A DNA stretch of 64,000 nucleotides from an uncultured bacterium (lineage in GTDB: Bacteria > Bacillota_I > Bacilli_A > Erysipelotrichales > Erysipelotrichaceae). The stretch spans positions 58,328 to 122,327 of the forward strand of contig CAINEY010000044.1 of NCBI GenBank assembly GCA_903847945.1, given 5' to 3'. Below the pieces are notes generated by a model that was not told the origin of the DNA, searched no databases, and saw only the letters and a program-made list of their open reading frames with translations. Below, piece after piece: positions 18,072 through 25,856 of the stretch (its first letter is position 1; each line of letters begins with the position of its first letter). A program made the position numbers and the translations under genes.

Positions 18072-18761
18072 CTACACAGAGTCCCAGATTCGATCGATGG
18101 CCGTAGCCTTCTTGTCCAATCGAAGATCCGATCGGTGGAAGCCTTTCGCTTTGAGACTGCGAACCACGGATTCCACAAATCGGTCACTCCCGATCGCCAT
18201 GACGATGGGAGGAGCTTCCCGCAAATGTTGATCCAGCGCCTTCACAAAACTGACTCGGTTTAAAGTGTGCGTGTACCTGCCTTGAGGCAAATCTAAATCC
18301 TTCAAAAGATTGATTTCCCGGTCCACCGTGAGGATCTTCAAGGATAGGATGTTTTCAGGTGTGGTTTGGTAGGTGCGAATCAGCGGCACTAAGGTCGCCA
18401 TCCCGACCCCCATCGCCAATAAAAGTAAGGGACGGTTCTCGCGCGGTAACGTGAAGCGCGATTTTGGTGCCGTGACACTCAACGTTTCCCCAACGGTTTT
18501 TTCCCATAAGGCAGCTTTGTAAGGTGATGTGGTCGCATATTTGCGAGTGGTCATCGTGATCACCTGATCTTGGGGCCATGAAGACACCGACATGGTCCGC
18601 TGATCGAGCTGGTCATCGATCCATACCCCAAATCGGGCATGTGCGCCTTCAAGCCATGACCAATCCTCAGGTTTCTCGAGCGTAAAGGTTTTGACAGTGG
18701 GCGTCAGATCGGTGATGTGAAGGATCTTCAGATCCCGGCGGTCGATGGGGCTTAAGGTCAT
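18072..18761 (-). CDS. ferredoxin reductase-like FAD/NAD-binding oxidoreductase
   Basis: 229 residues, short for the FNR family and lacking an iron-sulfur domain. Residues 1-105 form the FAD barrel (RTMSVSSWP stands for the usual RxYS motif) and 110-229 the nucleotide-binding half (LLLLAMGVGMATLVPLIR). It could move electrons between NAD(P)H and a soluble flavin or iron-sulfur partner; the partner is unknown. No Shine-Dalgarno is visible. A weak TAAACT box ends six bases before the ATG, another possible leaderless start. Confidence 0.82.
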   Translation of the reverse strand: MTLSPIDRRDLKILHITDLTPTVKTFTLEKPEDWSWLEGAHARFGVWIDDQLDQRTMSVSSWPQDQVITMTTRKYATTSPYKAALWEKTVGETLSVTAPKSRFTLPRENRPLLLLAMGVGMATLVPLIRTYQTTPENILSLKILTVDREINLLKDLDLPQGRYTHTLNRVSFVKALDQHLREAPPIVMAIGSDRFVESVVRSLKAKGFHRSDLRLDKKATAIDRIWDSV

Positions 18762-18852
18762 GGGTTTAGTTTACCTAATCGCCCAACGAAAGCCCATTGT
18801 CGTGCTCATAAGTTAGGCATTTCAGTCCCCTCTCACATCAAGGAGGTGTACG

Positions 18853-18960
18853 ATGGCACTAGAGGTAATCCCATGTCCCCAATCGTTCCGCATCTCTGGT
18901 TTGATACACAAGCCGTCGAAGCGGCCAATTTCTATCGCTCCGTCTTTCCAAAATCATCTT
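18853..18960 (+). other. short overlapping ORF with the best ribosome site of the region
   Basis: AAGGAGG at 18840-18846 is followed after six bases by an ATG at 18853 that opens a 35-codon frame out of register with the VOC gene and ends at about 18960. No domain is recognised. It may act as a translational control ORF, or the real gene could begin here and require a frameshift. Confidence 0.35.
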
Positions 18961-19754
18961 TAGTGGATCACGTCGTTCTGAAAGATACCCCCTCCGGTGA
19001 CTGCGATCTTCTGACCATCACCCTCTTCGATCAGGAGTTCATGCTGATCTCTGCCGGACCCTACTTCAAACACTCCCCGGCCATTTCGTTCACGGTTCGG
19101 TGTTCTAGTGTGGAAGAAGTAGATGCTTATTATCACCGCTTGGTCGAAGGCGGCTTTGAGCTCATGCCCCTTCAAGCCTATGACTTCAGTGAACGCTTTG
19201 CTTGGGTGGCCGATCGTTACGGAGTCAACTGGCAACTTCTCTTGACATCAGAACCCATCACGCAGAAGATCGTTCCGTCGATGATGTTTGTAGGTAACAA
19301 CTGTGGCAAAGCAGAAGAAGCCGTGAAGTTCTACTCAACGATCTTCCCCAACAGTAAAATCCTATCTACTTTGCGTTATGACGGTAATTTCCCGCCCAAT
19401 CAACCGGGCACGATCCAACAAATGATCTGTAGTTTGAACGGAAATCTCTTCTCGATCATGGACAGTGCGTATGAACACGATTTCCAGTTCAATGAGGCGA
19501 TCTCCTTAATTGTTTACGCTGAAACACAAGACGAGATCGATTACTATTGGAATGCGTTGTCTGCCGATCCTGAAGCTGAACAGTGCGGTTGGCTCAAAGA
19601 CAAGTACGGGGTTTCCTGGCAAGTCTCTCCGCGCATCCTCAATGATTGGATGGTCGATCCCGATCCCGTCAAACGCGATGCCGTGATGAAACTGGTGCTC
19701 GAGATGAAGAAAATTGAAATTGCACCCCTTCTTGAAATCTATCAAGCCAAGTAA
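18873..19754 (+). CDS. two-domain VOC/PhnB-like protein
   Basis: About 293 residues made of two PhnB-type vicinal-oxygen-chelate domains (~1-125 and ~135-270; PF06983 type). Each opens with the pattern P-L-F-A--F Y-S-F P-S and contains a G-WQ(L/V) end motif. The family is often named 3-demethylubiquinone-9 3-methyltransferase-like, but true function is unknown. The ATG at 18873 has GAGG 7 bases upstream. A longer GTG start at 18846 sits inside the strong ribosome site and is unlikely. The N-terminus overlaps the short ORF described separately. Confidence 0.85.
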   Translation: MSPIVPHLWFDTQAVEAANFYRSVFPKSSLVDHVVLKDTPSGDCDLLTITLFDQEFMLISAGPYFKHSPAISFTVRCSSVEEVDAYYHRLVEGGFELMPLQAYDFSERFAWVADRYGVNWQLLLTSEPITQKIVPSMMFVGNNCGKAEEAVKFYSTIFPNSKILSTLRYDGNFPPNQPGTIQQMICSLNGNLFSIMDSAYEHDFQFNEAISLIVYAETQDEIDYYWNALSADPEAEQCGWLKDKYGVSWQVSPRILNDWMVDPDPVKRDAVMKLVLEMKKIEIAPLLEIYQAK

Positions 19755-19757
19755 ACA

Positions 19758-19785
19758 AAAACCCTTCGTAGGAAGGGTTCTTTTG
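19758..19785 (+). terminator. terminator after the VOC gene
   Basis: ACCCTTC / GAAGGGT stem with a GTAG loop, followed by CTTTTG. Confidence 0.8.
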
Positions 19786-19789
19786 TTTC

Positions 19790-19876
19790 TGGTGCCCCGG
19801 GTCGGGGTCGAACCGACACGGTATCTCTACCACTGGATTTTGAGTCCAGCGCGTCTGCCTATTTCACCACCGGGGC
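19790..19876 (-). tRNA. tRNA-Leu(CAA)
   Basis: Minus strand class II tRNA with acceptor GCCCCGG, a long variable arm, anticodon loop CTCAAAA giving anticodon CAA, T arm GGTTCGACCCC and encoded CCA at 19790-19792. Promoter TTGCTT-17-TACAAT lies upstream (19887-19915). Confidence 0.96.
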
Positions 19877-19886
19877 GTGCATTACG

Positions 19887-19915
19887 ATTGTATACGATAC
19901 ACAAATAAAAAGCAA
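19887..19915 (-). promoter_or_regulatory. promoter of tRNA-Leu(CAA)
   Basis: Minus strand TTGCTT (19915-19910), 17 bases, TACAAT (19892-19887), ten bases before the mature 5' end. Confidence 0.7.
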
Positions 19916-19944
19916 GATGAAGCCCGAAATTCCCTCACGTCAGT

Positions 19945-19950
19945 TATAAT
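19945..19950 (+). promoter_or_regulatory. -10 box of the GPH symporter gene
   Basis: Perfect TATAAT, then AAAGCC and the ATG at 19957. It is the same arrangement as at 1982 on the other strand. Confidence 0.6.
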
Positions 19951-19956
19951 AAAGCC

Positions 19957-21378
19957 ATGTCGAAAACATCACCGCAAGTTAAAACCTGGGATAAAGTCGG
20001 TTACGGCTTAGGTGATCTGGGCAATGGCATGGCCATGCAGATCATCGGATCCTACCTGACCTTCTTTATTACTTCCATCCTGCACGTTCCCGGAACCATC
20101 TCCGGCTTAGCCATCGGCGTCAGTATCTTCTGGGATGCCGTGACCGATCCCATCATGGGTTATATCTCCGACCGTACTCGTTCCAAACGCTTCGGACGGC
20201 GTCATTTGTACCTGTTGATCGGTTCGATCGGGGCAGCGATCAGTATCCTGGTGCTCTTCTTCATTCCCCCTGAAAGCGAACTGACCTTTAAGGTCATTCT
20301 GATCTTTATCTTCATCCTTGCCTACAAGACCTTCATTACGATCCTAGTTACTCCGTATACGGCTTTAGGGGCTGAACTGGCCAGTGATTACGATGAACGT
20401 ACGCGCATTCAAAGCATCCGCGCCGTGTTCTTCATGTTTGGGGTTGCGGCCATCATGGTCGCAGGGCTCTTCCTGTTCTTCCAGCCCACTCCGGAATATC
20501 CGGTTGGACAGCTCAACCCCGCAGGTTATCGTAACTTGGCTTTGTTTACGGCGGTCATGACGATCGGTATGATTTTGATCGCCTATAAGTCCACTCAGAA
20601 ATACATTCCCCGACTCAATGAACATCACTTCGAAACGGAAGAAGGCCACTCCTTCAAACAGCTCATCCTTTCGTTTATCTCCTCCTTTAAAAACAAAGCC
20701 TTCCGTTTAGTCGCCATCAGTTACATGTTCAACAACATTGCCACGGCCTTCGTCAACAACATCGGACTTCACGTCTTCACCTACACCTTCCTCATGGACA
20801 ACACGATGATCTCCACGGTATTAGCCTTACAGTTTGTGTTTGCGGTGCTTTCTCAACCCTTGTGGATCATCGTGACCAAGCTCTTGGATAAGCGCAATAC
20901 GGTGATTATGGCCCTCTCCATCACCGTGTTTGGAGCCCTGTATTTCTTGGTGTTGGTGCTCTTTAATGACTTTATCGGCGCCAATCTGTGGTGGTTTATC
21001 CCCTATGGCGTTTTAGGCGGTATCGGTACCGGTGCCCTCTTCTCTATCCCGGCTTCCATGGTGGCCGATACGATCGACGTGGAAGAACTCGAAACCGGAA
21101 ACCGCAACGAAGGCGTTTACTTCGGATCAATGACCTTTGCGTACAAAGTCGCCCAAGCCATTACGGTCTTTATCATCGGCATCTCCCTGGACCTCATCGG
21201 ATTCAAATCCGGACTGGCCGTACAATCGGAAATGACTCAGATCGGCCTAGGTGCCATCATGGCCTTAGGCGCATCCTTGGCCTTCATCGCCTCGATAAGT
21301 ATCCTGCGTCATTACCCCTTGACCAAGCCCATGATCCTGGAGATCCAAAACAAACTAAAAATTAAAGCTAAGGGATGA
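19957..21378 (+). CDS. GPH-family sugar:cation symporter (MelB-like)
   Basis: 473 residues with twelve predicted membrane helices. Family marks are GYGLGDLGNGMAMQ at the start, DAVTDPIMGYISDRTRSKRFGRRH in loop 2-3, YTALGAELASDYDERTRIQSIR in loop 4-5, and DTIDVEELETGNRNEGVYFG before helix 11. Glycoside-pentoside-hexuronide symporters import sugars such as melibiose or glucuronides with Na+ or H+. No glycosidase gene is adjacent, so the substrate is open. No ribosome site is visible and the -10 box ends six bases before the ATG, so a leaderless mRNA is expected. Confidence 0.92.
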   Translation: MSKTSPQVKTWDKVGYGLGDLGNGMAMQIIGSYLTFFITSILHVPGTISGLAIGVSIFWDAVTDPIMGYISDRTRSKRFGRRHLYLLIGSIGAAISILVLFFIPPESELTFKVILIFIFILAYKTFITILVTPYTALGAELASDYDERTRIQSIRAVFFMFGVAAIMVAGLFLFFQPTPEYPVGQLNPAGYRNLALFTAVMTIGMILIAYKSTQKYIPRLNEHHFETEEGHSFKQLILSFISSFKNKAFRLVAISYMFNNIATAFVNNIGLHVFTYTFLMDNTMISTVLALQFVFAVLSQPLWIIVTKLLDKRNTVIMALSITVFGALYFLVLVLFNDFIGANLWWFIPYGVLGGIGTGALFSIPASMVADTIDVEELETGNRNEGVYFGSMTFAYKVAQAITVFIIGISLDLIGFKSGLAVQSEMTQIGLGAIMALGASLAFIASISILRHYPLTKPMILEIQNKLKIKAKG

Positions 21379-21403
21379 CAAAACCAATCCGTTTGGGTAT
21401 AAT
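21375..21403 (+). promoter_or_regulatory. promoter of tRNA-Ser(GGA)
   Basis: ATGACA, 17 bases, TATAAT. The -35 overlaps the symporter stop codon. Confidence 0.8.
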
Positions 21404-21416
21404 GGTTTAGCACCCT

Positions 21417-21504
21417 GGAGGATTGGCCGAGTGGTTTAAGGCACCATCTTGGAAAGGTGGCGAAGTGCAAGCTTCCGTGAGTTCGAATCTCATGTCCTCC
21501 GCCA
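21417..21504 (+). tRNA. tRNA-Ser(GGA)
   Basis: Class II tRNA: acceptor GGAGGAT / GTCCTCC, anticodon loop TTGGAAA giving GGA, long variable arm, GTTCGAATC T loop, encoded CCA. Confidence 0.96.
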
Positions 21505-21513
21505 GTGAAAAAT

Positions 21514-21534
21514 AACCCGCTTATGGCGGGTTTT
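21514..21534 (+). terminator. terminator after tRNA-Ser
   Basis: CCCGC / GCGGG stem plus flanking A/T pairs and TTTT. Confidence 0.85.
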
Positions 21535-21640
21535 CTTATGATTATAGCCTTATGTCCTCATGTTAGGAGGTTTCGCCCAACAGTGATAAAATGGAGACAG
21601 ATCCTCTCTGGATATCGTATCGACCGAGGAAAGGAGACGA

Positions 21641-22858
21641 GTGAAAACCATTAAGAATCTAGTAAGCATCCTGGTGGTTTCAGCCTTACTAACTGGAGCA
21701 TTTACATATTACGAGTACTCGAAGATCACTCAGATCGTCCCTCAGATAAAGTCCTATACCTTCAGCGGGGAAAGTATCTCCTATTCGAGTGCGACTATTC
21801 GTTACCACCTTTTAGGTGGATTGATTCCTCTTGATCGAACCTACACGCAGGATCTTCAAATCAAAATCACAACCGATCAAATCCTTCAATCGTTCTCGGT
21901 CTCTGATACCTCACGCATCATTATCACTGCACCGGATCAGCAGATTCAAACCTTCACCGGTTCACAGGAACTTGCGTTTGAAGACGACGGCGAATACACC
22001 ATCGAGATCGAGGATACGGATCCCGATGGTAACCAAACGCGGTATGTGTTTACGGTTGTGGTCGACAATGTTGCGGAGATCACCATTTCGAACTTAGCTC
22101 CTTTCCAAGGTGAGCTGTTGGTGATCGATCTGGCGAATATCCAACGCAACAGTACCATTTCGATTGAGAGCACGCTTTTGCCTTCAATCGTGACCCAACA
22201 GGACCATACGGCTCGATTCTACGTACCGATCCAGTACCGCACCTCCGCAAAAGCTTATCCCTTAACCATCGTGATCAACGAAAAACGTTACGAGTATAAC
22301 CTTGACGTGAAACCCTTTGACTTTGATAAAGTCTACTTCACGGTCGATGACGACATCATCAATGGTCCGGCAGGAAGTCCGGAAGCTGCTGCACAGTTTC
22401 GAAATGCCACTTATCCTTTACTCGACATCGTTGAACCGGAGGATCTGCATACCGGTAGCTTTATCTTGCCGGTCGAGGGAGCCCGAGTTTCATCCACGTT
22501 CGCAGAAATGCGTTACATCAACGGATCGACGACCCCTTCCCGTCATGGGGGCATCGATTATGCGATCACCTGCGGAACCCCGGTTTATGCCAGTAATTCC
22601 GGTCTTGTGCAATACGCCGACATTTTGGATATGACAGGCAACACCGTCTACATCGAACACGGCTTAGGACTCAAAACCGTCTATTACCACATGCTGGATT
22701 TGACCATTGAAGCCGGAGATCGGGTTGAAAAAGGCCAACTCATCGGTCATGTCGGAACGACCGGTTTTTCCACCGGTTGTCATCTGCATTTCCAGGCCAT
22801 GATCAAGAATCAGCTGATCAACCCAGACTTCCTCTATCAGCTTTTTAGTAATCCCTAG
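21641..22858 (+). CDS. M23 (LytM-type) peptidase, membrane-anchored
   Basis: 405 residues. A membrane helix at residues ~5-25 anchors the protein. Residues ~30-270 are a beta-rich extracellular region, possibly with Ig-like folds (EYTIEIEDTDPDGNQTRY). The peptidase domain occupies ~275-400: HGGIDYA (zinc His and Asp), IEHG-G, TVYYHM and GCHLHF supply the zinc and catalytic residues, all present. LytM-type enzymes cut peptide cross-links in peptidoglycan. GTG is the start, with AAAGGAG 5 bases upstream. Monocistronic. Confidence 0.92.
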   Translation: MKTIKNLVSILVVSALLTGAFTYYEYSKITQIVPQIKSYTFSGESISYSSATIRYHLLGGLIPLDRTYTQDLQIKITTDQILQSFSVSDTSRIIITAPDQQIQTFTGSQELAFEDDGEYTIEIEDTDPDGNQTRYVFTVVVDNVAEITISNLAPFQGELLVIDLANIQRNSTISIESTLLPSIVTQQDHTARFYVPIQYRTSAKAYPLTIVINEKRYEYNLDVKPFDFDKVYFTVDDDIINGPAGSPEAAAQFRNATYPLLDIVEPEDLHTGSFILPVEGARVSSTFAEMRYINGSTTPSRHGGIDYAITCGTPVYASNSGLVQYADILDMTGNTVYIEHGLGLKTVYYHMLDLTIEAGDRVEKGQLIGHVGTTGFSTGCHLHFQAMIKNQLINPDFLYQLFSNP

Positions 22859-23057
22859 AGAGAATCACGATAGTTTCTCCGAAGTCGAATTATTAAGTCT
22901 ATCGAATCTCATGACCTGTGCACTATGCGAACCCGCTGATCTGTAGGTTTTATTACGTAAAGCAGTATTTAACACTGAACCCGTAGTTCTCTTCTTGACG
23001 ATCTGTTTAGCCAACATAATAAAGAAGTCTTAAACCTCTATCAGGCGCATAACGACT
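22859..23057. other. intergenic stretch without recognisable gene
   Basis: About 200 bases that are AT-richer than the surroundings. I see no RNA, ORF with a ribosome site or repeat. It may be decayed coding sequence at the edge of the AT-rich cassette that follows. Confidence 0.5.
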
Positions 23058-23085
23058 AAAAAGGTTACCTTAGGGTAACCTTTTT
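23058..23085. terminator. bidirectional terminator
   Basis: GGTTACC / GGTAACC stem with a TTAG loop, A5 before and T5 after. Confidence 0.9.
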
Positions 23086-23121
23086 GTTGTATGATGCGAC
23101 ATACACGTGGTCGGAATTGAG

Positions 23122-24291
23122 CTAAGAAACTACAGAAGTTTCATCTTGATTCGTCGAAAAGCCAACCTGATCAGCTTTTATTTTGTTGATCAGACGCACC
23201 CCATTGATCAAAGACAGTAGACTCGCCCCTAAAACAATTAGACTAAACCACAGCGCTTCAATAACGTTTTGTAAACGATAAGCATAGAAGAAAGTTAACG
23301 CTAAATGTATCCCAATAAAGGTGACAAGGAAGTTGTCCAAACAGATTTCAAATCGGATTTTCATCACCATATAGGTCGTCAAATGAATACTATTCCGGCG
23401 AACCAGTTGACGTCCAAGAACATAGAGTCCGCTTGCGACAAGGCCAAACAAAATTATGGCGAGCACAGCACCCAATAGATTATACGATATCATAGAGACC
23501 ATTAAAGCCATCAATGCGGCCAATAATGCAGCGACTTGAACCAGGAAATATCCCAGCACCGTCATTGCCCGATACCTCCACGCCAGTTTCGAAGATGCCG
23601 GTTTTGGGCCGCCGTATTTCCGAATAATGTGCTGCGCGCGATCCACTTCGTGCGCCCTAACCATCGCATCGATAGATTGAGCTCGTTGTTGAGCTTCCGC
23701 GCGATGTACCAGTGCATGGATGAATACACCGGTAGGAATCAGGAGGCTAATCAATAATCGATGATAGTAAAGCAGCCAACCTAATCCTAACGTACTGTCA
23801 AAACCATCCTGAAATCGCAGTTCTATTAAACTTTTGAATTCTATGTAAAATAAAAGACCGATTTGTTTGATGTGGTCGATTGGCGTGGTCAATCTCATCA
23901 ACACAACATCCATACTCAACCAATACATCGCATACATCAAAAACACCAAACCAATCAACTCAAGGACCCAACGAATAACCAAAATGCGCACACTTCGACG
24001 AGCGAAGTAATGGATTAATCCATAAAGTACAATCAGTTCCAGAAAAGCTATGTAATCAATCGCTAACACCATGACCATCACCGGTCGAACAAACGCTAAC
24101 CCCAATGGAGTGCCTAACGTGTAGTTAAACCAAAGATCATTCACAATTTGAAAACTGACCTGCATCAGAAAAAGTATCCCTAACGTCTTCAACATCACCT
24201 TCGGAGTGTTAAAGAACCATATGAAGTACTTAACCAGATTCTTCCACGCTTTACTAATTTGGTTATTGATGTTTGACTTCATTACGCTCAT
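23122..24291 (-). CDS. unknown multi-pass membrane protein
   Basis: 389 residues, not recognised. I see at least eight hydrophobic segments in two groups: ~35-50, 65-110, 110-135 and 165-190, then ~235-300 and 320-375. The groups are separated by a charged stretch rich in Ala, Gln and His (RAEAQQRAQSIDAMVRAHEVDRAQ) that may be a coiled coil or cytoplasmic linker. GGGGG lies close to the ATG at 24291; the second Met (24282) would be better spaced. It is the last gene of a small AT-richer cassette. The base composition differs from neighbours, so acquisition by transfer is possible. Confidence 0.65.
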   Translation of the reverse strand: MSVMKSNINNQISKAWKNLVKYFIWFFNTPKVMLKTLGILFLMQVSFQIVNDLWFNYTLGTPLGLAFVRPVMVMVLAIDYIAFLELIVLYGLIHYFARRSVRILVIRWVLELIGLVFLMYAMYWLSMDVVLMRLTTPIDHIKQIGLLFYIEFKSLIELRFQDGFDSTLGLGWLLYYHRLLISLLIPTGVFIHALVHRAEAQQRAQSIDAMVRAHEVDRAQHIIRKYGGPKPASSKLAWRYRAMTVLGYFLVQVAALLAALMALMVSMISYNLLGAVLAIILFGLVASGLYVLGRQLVRRNSIHLTTYMVMKIRFEICLDNFLVTFIGIHLALTFFYAYRLQNVIEALWFSLIVLGASLLSLINGVRLINKIKADQVGFSTNQDETSVVS

Positions 24292-24353
24292 GTCCCCCTG
24301 TGATTACTGATGTTCAAGTTTCCAATTTTTCCATGATCAACCAATTGAAATTG

Positions 24354-24539
24354 TCATGCTTTAACATTGAATGACATCATCGTATCCAGAATTCGGCTAA
24401 TCTCTTCAATCGATTGATCACGCATTGGGATTATGTAGGTTTGTGTCGTATTGAGATATCGATAATTTTTGACGATGTTCAAGACGAGAGTGTTCCCCTC
24501 TTCTGAAACCACGACCTCTCCCGATTTTATATATTCCAT
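24354..24539 (-). CDS. small unknown protein, 61 residues
   Basis: MEYIKSGEVVVSEEGNTLVL begins a short beta-strand-rich acidic/aromatic protein with no helix for the membrane. No family recognised. The gene starts 6 bases after the stop of the 24545 gene with AAGGGGA at the junction, so translation is probably coupled. The conserved context is a three-gene cassette with two membrane proteins. Confidence 0.55.
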   Translation of the reverse strand: MEYIKSGEVVVSEEGNTLVLNIVKNYRYLNTTQTYIIPMRDQSIEEISRILDTMMSFNVKA

Positions 24540-24544
24540 TCCCC

Positions 24545-25075
24545 TTAATCTGCCCAGAGAATCATTTCATTCAAATAGAACATCCCGACTTTGGAGAGAA
24601 TAATCCTGGCTAAAGCTTTAGACCGTTTCCTTTTCACATAGCGAACCAACAATCCTAGGGCTCCAACAACCAGGCTAACCCCATAAACCAAAAGTAATTC
24701 CTTGGGGTCATTGATCACAAACAGAATGTTGACGGCTAGAATGATAGGAAATGCAAAGATGAGAAAAGCCGCTAATTCCGTTGCATAAAACCTAGCCTTT
24801 GAAATCTGAACCTCTCTCGGATCAAACTCCAAGCGAAGTAGCCTGGTCTGATTGATCCACTGCCATGCAATCATCGATTGTGATAGGATAAAGACAAATC
24901 CGCAGATTGCGAAAAATCCTAGAGAAAGTCGAACATCAATGACTGTCTTACCGGATAATGCCTGATTGAAGATATCGAAAATCATTGCAGCAAACGGGAT
25001 AAATAGTAAAAAACGCCCAAGTGATAATGGGGTTTTGGTGACACGACTAAGCACTTTTTGTAACGTTGAAATCAT
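24545..25075 (-). CDS. unknown membrane protein, likely leaderless
   Basis: 176 residues with four hydrophobic segments (~20-40, 48-70, 95-115, 125-145) and a very basic stretch RYVKRKRSKALAR. No family recognised. A perfect TATAAT (25083-25088) ends seven bases before the ATG and there is no Shine-Dalgarno. A -35-like TTGGCT lies 17 bases upstream. It is the first gene of the cassette 25075-23122. Confidence 0.65.
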   Translation of the reverse strand: MISTLQKVLSRVTKTPLSLGRFLLFIPFAAMIFDIFNQALSGKTVIDVRLSLGFFAICGFVFILSQSMIAWQWINQTRLLRLEFDPREVQISKARFYATELAAFLIFAFPIILAVNILFVINDPKELLLVYGVSLVVGALGLLVRYVKRKRSKALARIILSKVGMFYLNEMILWAD

Positions 25076-25082
25076 TTATTTC

Positions 25083-25111
25083 ATTATAGATTGGTCCAGC
25101 GTTTTAGCCAA
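25083..25111 (-). promoter_or_regulatory. promoter of the AT-rich membrane cassette
   Basis: Minus strand TTGGCT (25111-25106), 17 bases, TATAAT (25088-25083), seven bases before the ATG. Confidence 0.65.
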
Positions 25112-25184
25112 GTGAATTCGATTTGATAAATCGAAACCTAAGAAAACATCATTATACCCAAATGTCAAGTGACGATGGTTCCTA

Positions 25185-25856
25185 TCATCTTTGTTTTCGC
25201 CTTAGTACAGCACGGATCCAATCCGGAGCGTATGGGGATGTACAGCCTTTAGCGACTTTGACTTCTTTATAGATGCCTAAACGTTCTCCAATCGCCAAGC
25301 CTTCTTCCGTGAACTGCGGATAGGTCACTGAGATCTCCACCAGACAGCGATTCATCGCATCCTGAATCAAGGGATCGGCGTTAGGCAGGTCCTGTTCGAT
25401 GCGATCGATCAGTTCACGAAGGTCGGAGAAGTTGAGTTTCTTGCGGTGGACTTTAACGATGGCTAAGTTCCATCCCATGCGTTGATGCCTGAGCGACGGG
25501 TGATCGATCCAGGATCGGATTTGATCCATGCCCAGAGCCATGGCTTCAAACCAGGTGAAACACAATTCATCGGTAACGTGCAATGATTCACTATGGGAAA
25601 CCCACGTTTCCACTTTCAACGGGGTAAACGTGGAAGGATCGGAAATGGCAATAGCGATGATGCGGGCTTCAAAAATACCGCTCTTCCAGCATTCCTTCGC
25701 CAAGGGTTCATTGACCCCCAAGGATTCCGCTAACTTGCGTAGAGGACCTTTATTGACCCCCAGAATGGTTTCCTTAACTCCCAATCGGGAATAGATCTTC
25801 GCAGTCTTCTCAGAAGCCAGCGGTTGAAGCTCAGTCAGTAAATCTTGTAAGGTCAT
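25185..25856 (-). CDS. DNA alkylation repair (AlkD-like HEAT-repeat) protein
   Basis: 223 residues. The all-helical pattern, with GVKETILGVNKGPLRKLAESLG, LAKECWKSGIFEARIIAIAISDP and TDELCFTWFEAMALGM, matches the DNA alkylation repair family (PF08713). AlkD removes 3- and 7-alkylated purines. This member is on the short side and belongs to a divergent branch, so glycosylase activity is not certain. The ATG overlaps the stop of the sua5 gene (ATGA), with AAAGGA upstream. Confidence 0.78.
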   Translation of the reverse strand: MTLQDLLTELQPLASEKTAKIYSRLGVKETILGVNKGPLRKLAESLGVNEPLAKECWKSGIFEARIIAIAISDPSTFTPLKVETWVSHSESLHVTDELCFTWFEAMALGMDQIRSWIDHPSLRHQRMGWNLAIVKVHRKKLNFSDLRELIDRIEQDLPNADPLIQDAMNRCLVEISVTYPQFTEEGLAIGERLGIYKEVKVAKGCTSPYAPDWIRAVLRRKQR

